DNA from: Monarcha castaneiventris obscurior
Lineage: Eukaryota; Chordata; Aves; Passeriformes; Monarchidae
Reading direction: 5' to 3'
Assembly (NCBI GenBank): GCA_026261815.1
Contig: JAMPIT010000566.1
Coordinates: 28,235,001-28,299,000 of the forward strand
Length of the DNA: 64,000 nucleotides
Of this stretch, positions 21,410 through 34,100 are shown piece after piece. A model generated the notes under the pieces. The model was not told the origin of the DNA. It searched no databases and saw only the letters and a program-made list of their open reading frames with translations. A program made the position numbers and the translations under genes. How positions within the stretch are numbered: the stretch's first letter is position 1; every line of letters begins with the position of its first letter.

Positions 21410-24400
21410 TAGAGATAAACGTCATAGGCCTAGGAAAAATTTCTCCTAGATGCAAGAAAACAAAAATTTTTAGTAGGAAAATGATTGTGTCATTAAGAAG
21501 ACATTGATTCCTTTCAGCTATCAGCTCAAAATGAGACTACAAGGAGCAAGGCAGTAGTAGGTAAAGATGGTAAGAGAGGCCCTGTGGGTGTTCCTTTCAC
21601 AGACAAGGACTGAATGACATTCTCTGAAGTCAGAGCCCACCTAAATTAGTCAGGACTTGATCTAAATTAAAGTAGTCCCAAGGTAAGTATCTTGTATTTC
21701 TGTATGTATACACAAATGTTTCTATTACTACTATTGACACTTTTGCTACTAAATCCAAAGGAGAAATGGATCAGATAAGTTTAATAGCCCTGTAAGTGCA
21801 CCATGAGACAATCTGGAACCAAATGCTATTCATGTGCTTCTCACTAGACAGCACCAGAGGGAGTTATCCCTAAGCAGAGAGAACATGAGCTCCTCTGTTC
21901 CTTTTTTGGGCCTGGAGGACCAAGCATGATCTTCTGGAGCCTACACATTTGGCAGTGTAGTATTCTGGTACATGTGTGGTATGCAGATTCAGAAACAAGG
22001 CAAGTGAAACTTCTTTAGGAATGCAACATGATTTTTTTTAGAACACCTTGTGAAGTGGGGCTTTGTGAAAGAGAGAACTGGAAAGCTTTAGAAATGCAAA
22101 AACTAAAATTAATTTAAATAGACATATAGGGTCTAGACATCCAAATCACAGCTAATCACCCTGGACTTCCTTCAAAGACAATGGAAAAAAAATGGACACT
22201 TGTAGATAGTGTATTATAGTTTGTTCTAATATCTCTTTAAAATGAAGTAAATCACACTTTAGAAGTGTTCACTCTCTATTGACTGTAACTCAGAAGCCTA
22301 CTGTATACATCTAGATAGTGAAAACAGTGTGTTAATAGCCCCATAGAATAGACATGGAGAATGAATTCTCTCAGGAAATAACTTGCTAGACCATTTTTCT
22401 AGATTACTGTTGAACTATGATCCTGAAAACCAATCTTCTCCTGGAGTTCCTCATGAATGATGGCGTAGTGGAGTGTCTATTGATGATCTTATTATCTGTA
22501 CCATACGTGTACTTCCTGTAATTTGCAGAAGTTCAATTGTCTTTTCATTTTGTCTCTACAGCAGACAGAAAATTTTGGAAAATTTGTCTTCTGAAACATA
22601 GCTGATGCTTTCTTGAGGATACATTTTTAGGGAACCTACTCCTGAAAATTTCTCAGAAATTTTCTGGAAGTACGCATTATTAATTTTTTCTGTTTCATTT
22701 CTTTTTCTTCTTTACCTCTGTCGCGTGAGTTCTTTTACTCAGAGTCTGGAGTTCATCTTCAGACTTAAGTGTTTATTATTTTCTTATCTATGGTACAGCT
22801 GCATGGGATGTGCTTCTTAGTTAACAAGGTGGAAAATGGCCCCAAGTTCTAACTTCCAAGGGCATTTAAAGTCCAAACTATCCAATTACAGAATGCCAAC
22901 TAATTTATTTTTACTTATAACCCAGTAACTATTCATTTATGAGCCACATTGTGGGTTTTTTGAAACAATACCAAACCATCCAGATTTGTGGAGAAGAAGG
23001 AGGAAAGAAGAACAACAAACCCACACCCAAAATCCTCCATCTTGTTACTAAATCCCATAAACCTAATTTTCTACATCTCTACATATTCCACCCATTGACA
23101 TAACTTTAATTACACAGCAACAAGTTCAGTGTTATCACACAATTTGGGAAGCTTTTCCCAAGGCCTCAGGTCAAATGCAGTGTGCTTTTGAGGATCATTG
23201 CCTGTCAATACTGAAAAACTGAAATTCTCTGAACCCAGGGTTCCAACACGCGTAACTGAAATTAAAATCTGAAAAGTTCAGAATGACCATAAGTCACTGA
23301 GAACTATCTTAATCTCTGTCGGTGCTGTTATTCTAAAGGCATCTAGAACAACTATATGTACAAAACATAGTTATAGACTTCTTGGGACTAAATTATTATG
23401 TTACCACTTTGCCTTTTCTAGTGCCTTAGAGTCTCTTCTCAGCTGTGTAATATCCCATGTGCTTGTGTCTAGATTTTTTTCACACATCAAGATAGTTGAT
23501 TCAGTGACACTGCCAGGATCTTATACAGGTATCTTCACACTTTTAGTATTTTTCAAGTAGTTACTAATTTTTTATTCATATCTATACACCTTTATTGGTC
23601 ATATAAATATTTTCTTAAAATTACTGCATTTCATTGCCAGTTGTTCATAGTGAAGTAAATATATTAATTTCTATTTAGTATTTTTCATACCATAAACAAT
23701 TCTTTAATTCTGAACTGTTAAGGACTCATGCAGTTTGCCACATTTTAAATTTTCTTATTTTGTCTGTAACTCGCTGATTTATATTTATTTGTTTTTGTTG
23801 GTTTATATATGTTCATCGCTGATGTCAGTAAAATCAATAAACTTATGTGATGACTTAATTTGAAATATTGTTCAGTCAGAAATACATCTATACAGGGAAA
23901 GAATGGTTCAATGGAAGAACTAGTTAATGAGTCCTAATACGGTTTCTGGAATGGAGTAATTCTGATGGACCTTGAGCATTTCTATAAGGCTCAGTGGGTA
24001 TCTACAATGTGAAAGCTGCCTTCATTGTGTTGTAGACAGAGAATCTGGCAATCAGTCTTGTGTCTTGGTAGCAGTACAGTTACATTCTTCAGAGCTTACA
24101 GGGGGCTACAATAGTCACTGAGAAGAAGACTAAATTGCTTAACTATCAGTTTTGATACTGCTATAGCTATAGCAAAGTCATGGGATATAGACCTTGTTTG
24201 TGCTCTTCATGGAAGTAAAACGTAAAATATTGTGTGATAGATTATACAAAACATAATTTAGTGAAAAATTGTTAGTAGACTTATGATGTTAGTAAGTTCA
24301 TGTAATTGAGTAAGACTAACCATCTAAGTTCTGTATATGAGTTATCGTCATACTAACTTCATCAGGTAAAAAAATGGTATCTGAAAACAGAGCAACCACA

Positions 24401-27400
24401 GGCTGGTAACATTTCAACTAAATATAATTTGTTATTAGTTTTCCATGTTTTTTTATTTCCAGTCTTCTAACCAATATTCTATCTTTATTTTCTGTTCCTG
24501 AGGAAACTTCTTTGTTTCACAGTAAGCTGCCTCTGTTGAGAAAGACAGGTTGAGGCAGGGTGAGACTGTCAAACCCATGTTGTGTTTGTCTGCATAGAAG
24601 TAGGAAAGTAATGTGTAGCAAAGTAGTGTGTGATGGTATCCTCGATTGACTTGCACATGTGTCTACTGAATTAAAGAAGCTGAAAAATATTTCCTGTTAA
24701 GGTGCAAAAAAGCAACTTGGAAGCTTAAGTTGCCCCTGGTGTGTTTGTTTCTGTGAAGGCACATCCTGTGCTAGATGTAAACCATTCCTTATTTTTCTCC
24801 AAGGAGCAGCTGGCTGAGAGACAACTGTGGATCTGAATGTACGTCCAATGACTAGCTCTCTCTCTCCTTTTCTGTTGTCTTGTTCTCTTCACTTCTGGTT
24901 AATTTTTATTCTAATTGCCAAATTCATCTTACCCATTTCTTCACTCACTAAAAGATTATATGCTTGCTACAGGGGATGTTTATATTGTTGGGGTTGAAAA
25001 ATGTATGATTTACTTGGCACATATAATGGAAAAGCACTTTCATAAAGCCTGGTGAGAGAAGCTGGTTTTTGCATCCATACCCTGTTGTATTAAGAGAAAG
25101 GATGCAGAGGCAATTTTAAGGCATTTGGCACATCAGCACATTGCAGGGAAAAATAAAATAATTTCTGTAATCTCCAGTTCTTTACATCTACTTCCATATG
25201 CCTTCCTGATTTGATGCTCTGCCAAAACACAGTCCTCCAGAACACGAAATTTTAGGACTTTCATTGGTTCTTTATTAGGGAAGTGTTGATTTGTGTGTCA
25301 GATTACACACATGGCAATCAGTGGGGCTGTGTGACCTGTTATTTGTCAGACTTTATAAAGTGATTGATAGCTAAAAATCTCAGTGTATAGAAGTGGTCTC
25401 TACAAGGAATTGTTCCAAGAAATTCTGATATTGTACATATTTTTATATATCACCATACTATATTATTTCTCCATAGCAACTCCATTTACACTTCATTAAA
25501 ATTCTACTTCAATGACACGTTTTTCTAACGCTCAGCTTTTTAAAAAGACCAGGTTAACTTGCATGTTGACTAGCAAGGCATACCTGAGGCAGTTATGAGC
25601 TATTGCATAGCTCATAACCCTCAAGTTGCATTTAACATGAATACACTTAATCAATAATGTACCTCAAACATGCACATTATGAACACAAAAGGATGTCAGA
25701 CACACAAATAGGCATCATGCAGATACAAGCTTAAATGTCTATCAATGGTTCAATTTTTATTGGCAATTAATATAGATGTTAAGTCTATGTTGTAAATTTT
25801 TGGTACATTAGTAATGGTGTCTCTACTTTCAAAAAATGTATTTCATTTTAAGCATATTCAGAGTATGGTCAATAGAACATAAACAATTTGTTTATATAGG
25901 GCCAGAAACAACAATTCTATCATTTATATTTCCCAGCTCATTGATATTGTTAAACAAAATTTATAGTTCATTTTTTGCAATTCCTGTTTTATGAGTTTTG
26001 GGTTTTAATTTTTTTTTTTTAATTAAGAGAGCAGACAGAAATCTTATAATCACTTAGTGGGGAATTCTATCCAAGTTCTCTGTATTAGACACTGCACGTT
26101 TCACTAGTAAAATTATTTCTCCCCATATTTTTGTCCATGCAATTCTGAGACAATCTAAAGCATGACAGTAAGAAAAAAAAATTAAACCAAAAAATTTCAT
26201 AAGAAAACATTTGGAAAATTATGTGACAAAGGGAAAAGGTAAAATATTTTGGTATAACTGTAGTTGCATTTTTTTTTCTCATATAGCCATTATATGGGTA
26301 ATTATACATGTAGGAGACTGCATGAATTTGGTACACAAATGTTTAGACAAGAACAAATGATGCGGAAAATTGTTGTTCATAATGTTAAAATAATAATGTT
26401 GAAATGGAAGGATTGTGTGGGGCAGTCAAAATATGTCTAATTTCTTATTCATTACTGTGAAAATCAGTTTTCTTAGAAATGGTTTGTGTGATGTGAAAAA
26501 GGTTAACATAGGAGTTTTTGTGTCCAGAAATGAGAACTATGGTTGTTTCAAGCCAAATGAAACCCTAATAAAATATCTGCATGACAAAGTGGAGATTATC
26601 ATAAAGAAAAAAAAATGTGAAACTTGGAAAATAAAATAGCTCTATTTTGGCCATGTTGAGTGAATGTCAAAATGGAGAACTAGAATGAGGTATTTAAAGG
26701 GAATTCAGTAGGAACTTAAGGAGGTAAAGCTGTAATGATGAGGAAAATCTGCAAGTTCCCAAAGTCGAATCCTGACACTGAAAACATGGCTTTTCTCAGG
26801 GAGAAATCCTGACAAGAAAATGCAAGAACATCCCGCAGACTCCCAAACAAGGAGCAGAAGATTGACAAAATATATGCGAGCAGAGGGATGTGAGTGAAGG
26901 ATCATACACAAAAGCCTTAGATAATCAAATCAACTCGGGCTTTTAAATGTTGATAAAAGATAGTAATATTTTCTACTTCAGCATTTCTCTGCTTCAGTTG
27001 CATAAGCAGTTTAAGAAATTGAAGAGCCAAGAGAAGAAAACAAAATGTTCTTCCAACTTTTCAGTTTAATGAAATCTGGTACTGAAAGCCACTTAGTACA
27101 TAAATTTAAAAAATCCATATGTAAATAGACTCACTTTCTGTTCATAGAATACTATGAACAAATTACATGCTTATGGAGATCAGCAAGTACTGCAGTCTCC
27201 CATTTCTGTACTTTACAAATATCATGATGACACGGTGTTGTGCCTGCAGCAATCCCATATACAAAATTTCGCTTTCTTACCTGAAATATGGTATGAATGA
27301 ATCCTACTTTATTCAGGAACTAAAGAAAGCAAACTGTATCTGAAATTCTACCATATTCAGGTTGCACTTCACATCAATGGTATCTTGTCACTAAGTGTTC

Positions 27401-27435
27401 AATATGAGGCTGATCTACCAAGGCAAAATTTCAGA
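21410..27435. other. No gene recognised; contains small palindromes
   Basis: About 6 kb of AT-rich sequence with no recognisable repeat family and no reading frame above 83 codons. It contains a perfect 16-bp palindrome TGCTATAGCTATAGCA at 24159-24174, the hairpin at 25585-25623, and a 9-bp stem (TGTTCATAG/CTATGAACA) at 27139-27160. Confidence 0.6.
25585..25623. repeat. 17-bp hairpin with one 2-nt bulge, 3-nt loop
   Basis: GTTATGAGCTAT (25592-25603), loop TGC, exact complement ATAGCTCATAAC (25607-25618). After a CA bulge on the left arm the pairing continues for five more bases (TGAGG with CCTCA). All 17 paired positions match. Confidence 0.92.
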
Positions 27436-27800
27436 GGTATTTCATAGAATCAGCAAACAGTTTGGGTTGGAAGGTATCTTAAAGATCACCTAGTTCCACC
27501 ATCCCTGCTGTGGACAGGAACACCTCCCACCAGACCAGGTTGCTCAGAGCCCCATCTAACCTGGCCTTCAACACTTCCAGGGGTGGGGCATCCACAACTT
27601 CTCAGGGTCACGTGTTCCAGTGCCTCACCACCCTCACAGTAAAGAATTTCTTACCAATGTGTAACCTAAATTTGTCCTATTTCAGTTTAAAGCCATTTTA
27701 TCTCCTGGTCCTATCACTACATGCCTTTCTAAGAAGGGCCCTTCCCTCTCCAAGTTTGTTGTCCATTTTAGGTACTGGAAGGCTGCAATATTTCTGTGGA
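27436..27800 (-). mobile_element. CR1 LINE, 3' ~360 bp
   Basis: Reverse-complement CR1 3' end. The left edge has TTTCATAGAATCAGCAAACA then GGGTTGGAAGGTATCTTAAA. The middle has ACCAGGTTGCTCAGAGCCCC and TTCCAGTGCCTCACCACCCT. The right side has CTGGTCCTATCACTACATGC and AGGTACTGGAAGGCTGCAAT. It is 5'-truncated near 27800. The 109-codon plus frame is antisense to the element and not a gene. Confidence 0.92.
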
Positions 27801-30800
27801 TTTGCTCTTTTGTTGATGCTCCGTCACTGTAAAATTTAGCACCATGTGCTTACTGTCATAGTTTTTCATTCTGATAGCAAGAATGAAGTTTTATGAATTC
27901 CTGTGGTAGAGTCACGTAATGGAATTCTTAAAAGGGAAAATTTAGAAATATTAGTGAGTCTTGAAGCAATTTAAATTTTAAAATTACTTTGACACTTTTC
28001 TTGAAGTACTTCTTAATATCAAAGTGACTATGAATGAACTAAAGTAGAAGCAAAGAACACTTGGAGAGAAGTCCATTTAAAGGTATGAGTAAAAGTGTTA
28101 TCTCTATTTTTCTGATGCAGATACAAAGTCTATTTCAGTCCAAAGACTTTGTAATGGGTCTTCTGACACTGAAATGCAAAGGATAATATATTTTTATGCT
28201 GGTGTTTTTATAGATTTCAGTTTAAAGGAATTATTTCAATTATTATAATAAGTAGTATTTCAAAACAAAATCAATTCAACAGTAAATCCAGCCTTCGTAA
28301 GACTTTGGCGACCTATACCTTTGCACACATAGGTTAGAAATTTTGAATATTCCCCTTCTTGAGGCCATTGCTTTTCTGTATAATTTCTGTGCATAGGATT
28401 AATGTCATCCCAGCTCACCCACTTGGGGTGGCATGTGAGCCAAGTCTCTGAATTCCTTTCAAAGTTTATGTAAATTTAGCCATGTGGTCAAAAATTATTC
28501 AGTTCACCCTGAAGTAGACAGTGAATGGCATATTGGTTGCATTGCTCTTTAGCCAGTTTTTCTGAGCAGAGCTGTGTTAGAGAACAACAAGGAGGAGTTT
28601 AAAAAATGTCATGGTATTTAGTTCAATTAGTTTATAGTCAGTAATTGACTGCTCCTTGACTGGTAAATCTGCTTTAAATTGTTTGCCCTTATATAAAGCA
28701 AGCAAACCATTGTAGATACAGTAAATTTGCACAATTCAGTAGCTTTTCATGGTTATTTGTTGTGTCTCCCTCCTTTGGACTGTGCAGCAGAGCTGGAGTT
28801 TTCAGATATTTCTCTGAAGAGAAAGTTAAAGTGCTGCAAGTCACTTGACTCGGCAATTGCCCCACATTTCTGGTTTTGGTGATTTTCTAATTGTTGTCAA
28901 AGAAATTGCTGAGGATCTAAAAATTCTTTTGGCCTAAACAGATGTTTTCTTTCTAATATACAGAAAGGAGTTACTGGTTATATTTTTTAAACCCTGAATG
29001 GCCTTCTTGTTCTTCTCATGGTCGCTGCAGAAATCCTTATTAGGATAGCTCTTTGTTTAATTTAGTTGGTCTTTTTACAATCTAGTAAGTAAATTTAGTA
29101 GGTCAGAATATGCACAGAGAATTTGGGAGATTGAAGTTTTTATTCTGCCTGAGGAAATTCAAATTCCTCGTATTTCCTGGTGGATCAGATAGTTAGGAGT
29201 GTACAGGTTTTCTTGGGATGTTCCATATTAGAAGCAATCAATATTGTTCCAGCTGAATCTTTACAGAGAAGAACTTGAGAATAATTCAGAGATAGGAAAC
29301 ACAAGGATAAATAGTATTTTGTTGACAGAGCTACTAAGTATTCACATGAAAAGGGGAATAAAGTTTCACTGCCTGATCCTAAGATTGTTCACATGTTTAG
29401 TTTGTGCAAATTACCAGAGCAGGGACAAGCACTCAAAATGAATCTGTAAGTAGTAGATGACTGTACTATATATACTTCTATTTGCCTAATGTTTTGTTCC
29501 TCTGTTCATACAGATAGGTAATAGATTTTTAGCAAAGAAGCACTTCACATTTTGGCATATTCGAGGAGAAGTATTTGCAGGGTTTTTTTTCCCTTGGCCA
29601 CTATTAAAATATTTAGGCTAGACTGAATTTAAGAAAAATTTCTTCTCGTTCTAAGCACACAGAAGTCTTTAAGGAAAAAGATAACATGGAACAATTACTA
29701 GTAGTTGTTTCTAGTACTAATGACTTTAATGTCACCTTCTGACAATGAGAGGATAAATGTGACCCCACCACACCTACATAGCTAGAACTAAGCAAGCAGG
29801 AAACACAGTGTATCATGGTGATTCTGTGGCTTTATTTCAGTGTCATGGGTTGGATTTATTGCAGTAATCAGCACAAGAATATTTTTTTGTTCAATGACTT
29901 AAGACTCTCATGTTATGAAAGACTTGTTTCAATGAAAAAACAGTCCTTGTCTTAGGCAACACCCTGTTGCTCTAACCAGTTAGGGAATTGATATCATAGT
30001 TTTCTTACTTACACATGAGTCAGAGTGTTGATAAGGACTTCCAGAATGGGACAGAGCCTGTTGGTCCGGGCAAGTCCCTGTTTCTCAGTACTTATTTCTT
30101 GTAAAAATACCCCAGGAAATAGAATGGGTCAAAGAAACAAAGCAAACAAATAAAAATTCTATCACATTTTTGGTGCAAAATCTAGTCTTGGCAAAACAAA
30201 ATCAAAAGACATTTTTGAGAAATTCTACTAAAAGACAAGACTGATTTTGGATGGGGACTGGGGAAAGGGAGCTGGCAGCTTGCCCTTGGGCAATGTGGCT
30301 GATGAAGTCTCTGTGTGTGAGGGCTAGAGACTTCAGTTCCATAGAGCATCTGGGTTCTCCCAGGTAAGACATGGCTCAAAGTGTTTCCAACAGACCTGTC
30401 TTTGTGACAATTAATGGGTTCAGTTCTTCAGAGAATCTTCTAGTCAAAGAAAGTATGCAGATTTTTTTTTTTTTTTTGAGAGATTGAGTATCTTTTATAG
30501 AGACTTTCTTAACAGTTGAAATCAAAGTTGTAATTTGCTTGGTGTTGGTTTTTTTGTTTTTTTTTTTTCTTTTAAGTTTTAGGTTTCTATTTCCATTGCA
30601 GTGAGACATGAAAGTTTTTTCAAAATGTTAGAAATTTCCACACATATAAATTTTGGACACTTCTCTAGGGAAGGACAGCATTATCTTTGCAGATTGAATT
30701 GACAGAAATACCAAAACAGTGATTCAAGCTAAATCACAGAAGAAAAGACAGATTTTATCCATTTGCAGAGAATGCAAAAAGATGAGATCTGAAAGGCAGC

Positions 30801-31027
30801 TTTTGAATACTTTTGAGCATTTAAATACATATTTGGATCAGAAAAGTTTTAATTAGACACAAAAACAGCAGACAAACTTGTAATACTTGGGTAGTAGAGA
30901 AAAAAATGAAAGAGGAAAGAACAAGTAATAATGTAAAATTCTCATGGCAATAGGGGAGCTAGTTAATAGGCACACATTAGTAACTTTACCTTAGAGATGC
31001 AATTGAAAAAGATAAATGTAAATTGCA
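27801..31027. other. No gene recognised
   Basis: AT-rich. Minor features are a 10-bp hairpin (TACAAAGTCT/AGACTTTGTA, 28122-28153), a 16-T run at 30462-30477 and a T-rich run at 30549-30573. Confidence 0.6.
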
Positions 31028-31122
31028 GATAGAAAATACAGAATAGATAGAAAATATAAGATAAGAAAAATATAAATATAAGATAGAAAAAAAATATAAG
31101 ATAGGAAAAAAAAGATAATAAA
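31028..31122. repeat. 18-bp-period AT-rich tandem repeat, about 5 copies
   Basis: Successive units start at 31028, 31046, 31064, 31082 and 31100 and follow GATAGAAAATATAAGATA with a few changes; the last is shortened. Each unit carries GATA or AGAAA cores. It is a degenerate minisatellite. The opposing 64-codon frame (31/39 hydrophobic or aromatic) is a translation of this repeat. Confidence 0.8.
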
Positions 31123-34100
31123 CCATTTAGAAATTTTCATCTTATGGTTGCTAACTCTGCTTTGAGTAGCAACATATGGAAACATTATAATATTTATAAT
31201 TTTTAATATAATATTAAAATAGGCAAAGTAATAGTGCTTTACAAAAGATAATACAAAATCAAAGAGATGTATTATTATTCTCCTACAAATTAGATACCTT
31301 AAGTGTCTCTTAACATCTGCTTGCCTTTGTCATTACTTCATCCTTTTAGCTCTACTATTAGGAAATTATGGCAACTGAGATCGATAAGACCATAGCTGTT
31401 ACTAATAAAGGCCATATAATTAAAGAAAACAATATCATCTTCTTGTGTTTTCAAAAGATGCTTTTAAATTTCTTCTATTTTTCAACATTAATTGTTTCTT
31501 TTTCTTCCTGGTTAATCAATATGTAAAGGACACAATCTTCCTATTTTCTGACACCTGTGAATGTAGCAATTGTGCATCTCCTAAATCTCATTTTTACTTC
31601 TGGACTCCTTTCTGCAAGGACTGCCTCTCAGGTTTTCTTATATTTTCTCAACTTTGCTAGTTCATTTTTTGGTTGGTTGATTTTGTTTTGATTTTTTTTC
31701 TTTTTTGACATTTAAAGTGAAGATTTTCAATTATTCTGTAATCCTGTGTCTTTCTAAATTTTCTAAACGCTGTATTTCTTACAGGCATTAGAAGCTGTTC
31801 CATGACTCTCAGATACAATTTCTCAGTCATGCTTTACATTTCAGGATTACAGTTCTGGCAAGTATGGCATAGATATTTAGTTCTTTGTATCTCTAGTATT
31901 CTCTAAGCTTATTTTCAACACTTTTGTTCATATGTAAGTTCAAATAGGATAATATTTTTTCACTTTTGTATTTTATTCTAATTTCTTTACTAATTTCTGA
32001 TTATAATTCAGCATTTGTGCATTCCTTCTTAATAAATTTCTCTGAAGAATCACTGATTGCACAGGTAAAACAGGCTGGAAATATTTCATTGAACATTTTT
32101 TTTAACAGAAGCAGTGGACTTACCAAAAAAAAAAATCACCTTGAAAGAAAGACCTCACTTAAGTGACTGTCCTAATAAAAGAAAAAGATTATAAAATATT
32201 CTATTCTAACTTCTAAAAGTCAAAGTTTCATTCATCAATTTTTAATGTGAATGCTATTATATTTAAGAAACAAAAAATACTACAAATTTGAAATTTTTCA
32301 AACTCATTGATCAGGTTTTCTAGTTAGCAGTGTGTTTACGGAAACTTAAGAGATCAATTTTCTGTCCCATTTCAGGGTGGAAAAACCCTCAATTAATTTA
32401 AAAATTTTTCATGGACCAGGAAATACTTTTCTGTGCAGATATAGGCAGCTATGGACAAAAGTGAAATATCACAGGTGAATGAAGTGCACAACTTTGTCAT
32501 CTCAGAGTACAGTGGGGTTTGCCAAGAAGGGAGAATAAGTCAGATTTCTAATGGAAACTGCTCCTGAATTGGTGAGATAAGAAGTATTCTGTGGCAGCCA
32601 TAAGGAGCCCAAAAGTTCAGTGCAGTCTATGGTAGAGGAGGAAAGTCCTGGAGACTGGAAGGAGATCTTGAGAAGGGGAGGAAAGAGCACTGCTGTGGGA
32701 ACTAGAAGCGTCCAGCTTGCTGAAATATTCTCACATTCTGCTGCAGTTCAGCCTGTCATTAACAGAATAGTACAACTACAATTTGTTTCTAAATAAATGA
32801 AAATAATAGGAAAAAAAAATATATATATAAAGGGTTTTCTGCATTGGCCATCAAAATCAGAAGTCAATTTTTTACCACTTTTAGGACATTTTTAATCATA
32901 TCTATTATATATATACCATATTTGTTTCACTATTAGAAAGTAGTATAAAAATGTATAAGATGATTTTTAAATGTACTTTCAGTCAACATTCTAAAAGCAT
33001 AGAATTAAGATTCAGGATTGCACACATTTTTTTAATAGAGAGGTGTTAACACAGCCTCTTCATTTTTTATGGTGCCTTTACGAATACAAATCTTTGCATA
33101 TGATCCAATGTTGTCCCATAAAGTCTAAGCCAAAATAAAAAGAGGAACAAAAGAACAAAACTGCAGACATAGAACGGTCTCAAGAGAATTACCAGGTTAT
33201 GAGAGAAAGGCATAAACTTATAGATAGCGTAGAACTAAGTCAAGTATTTAGAGTCCTTCAAAGGATTGACCAGAGCTCTAGCACCACAGGGAAGTTAAAT
33301 TTTGCCTTTGGAAAAAGTGATGCATAATGCACCTTCTGCTCAAAAGGCTGAAAACTAGCCCAACACCATAAATGCAACTTATTGCTGTGACACAGCCCGC
33401 TGACTTTAGTACCTTAAGCAGACAGAAGAGTGAGAGGGAAGGGAAAGGGGAGATTGTGCATTCTACAGCAGTGCAGGGATGTTACTGTTACAAAATCAGC
33501 AAAGGAGAGTTGTGATTATGGGATTATTTTCACCATCACTAATGAGGGATTGTATCCTGGGACAGGAGAGGCTGAAGACAGTGAGAACTTCACAAGGACT
33601 GCAATGAAAATGGAGATAGTTCTTTTTATGTTCCTACAAATCATGTATCTACACAAGACAGCTGAGAAAAGTACTTGTGTTGACTGTTTTTTGCAGTAAG
33701 GATGAAGTAATTTTTTAAATCTACCTTTAACTTTGTGCTGCTCATTAAAACCAAAGAGCTAATAATTAGATGAGCCTATGAATACAAAATTATGCCACCT
33801 GTTATGCCTATTTTCCAAGGCAACCGTTCCAGCAAATGCGACATACTCATTTATCCATCTTTTCAGACTGTATTAAGAGTGTTATAGCTTGTGTATACAG
33901 AATACTAGCCTTTATGACAGAAACCAAAGTGAGAAGGAAAGATACCCAGCACTACAGAAGTTTGGAGATGTGCTAAATTCTTGTATGGAACTGCTTTGAA
34001 AGATAAGAATTCGTATCATGTGTGAGTTCTATAATCCGAAAGTGAAAAGGCTTAAGGCTTTGTTTAAACAAATTTAAGGATAACCTCTGATAAATTGAAA

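Noticed and set aside
24159..24174. Perfect 16-bp palindrome TGCTATAGCTATAGCA
   Set aside because: It is built from an internal CTATAG repeat, so self-complementarity arises easily.
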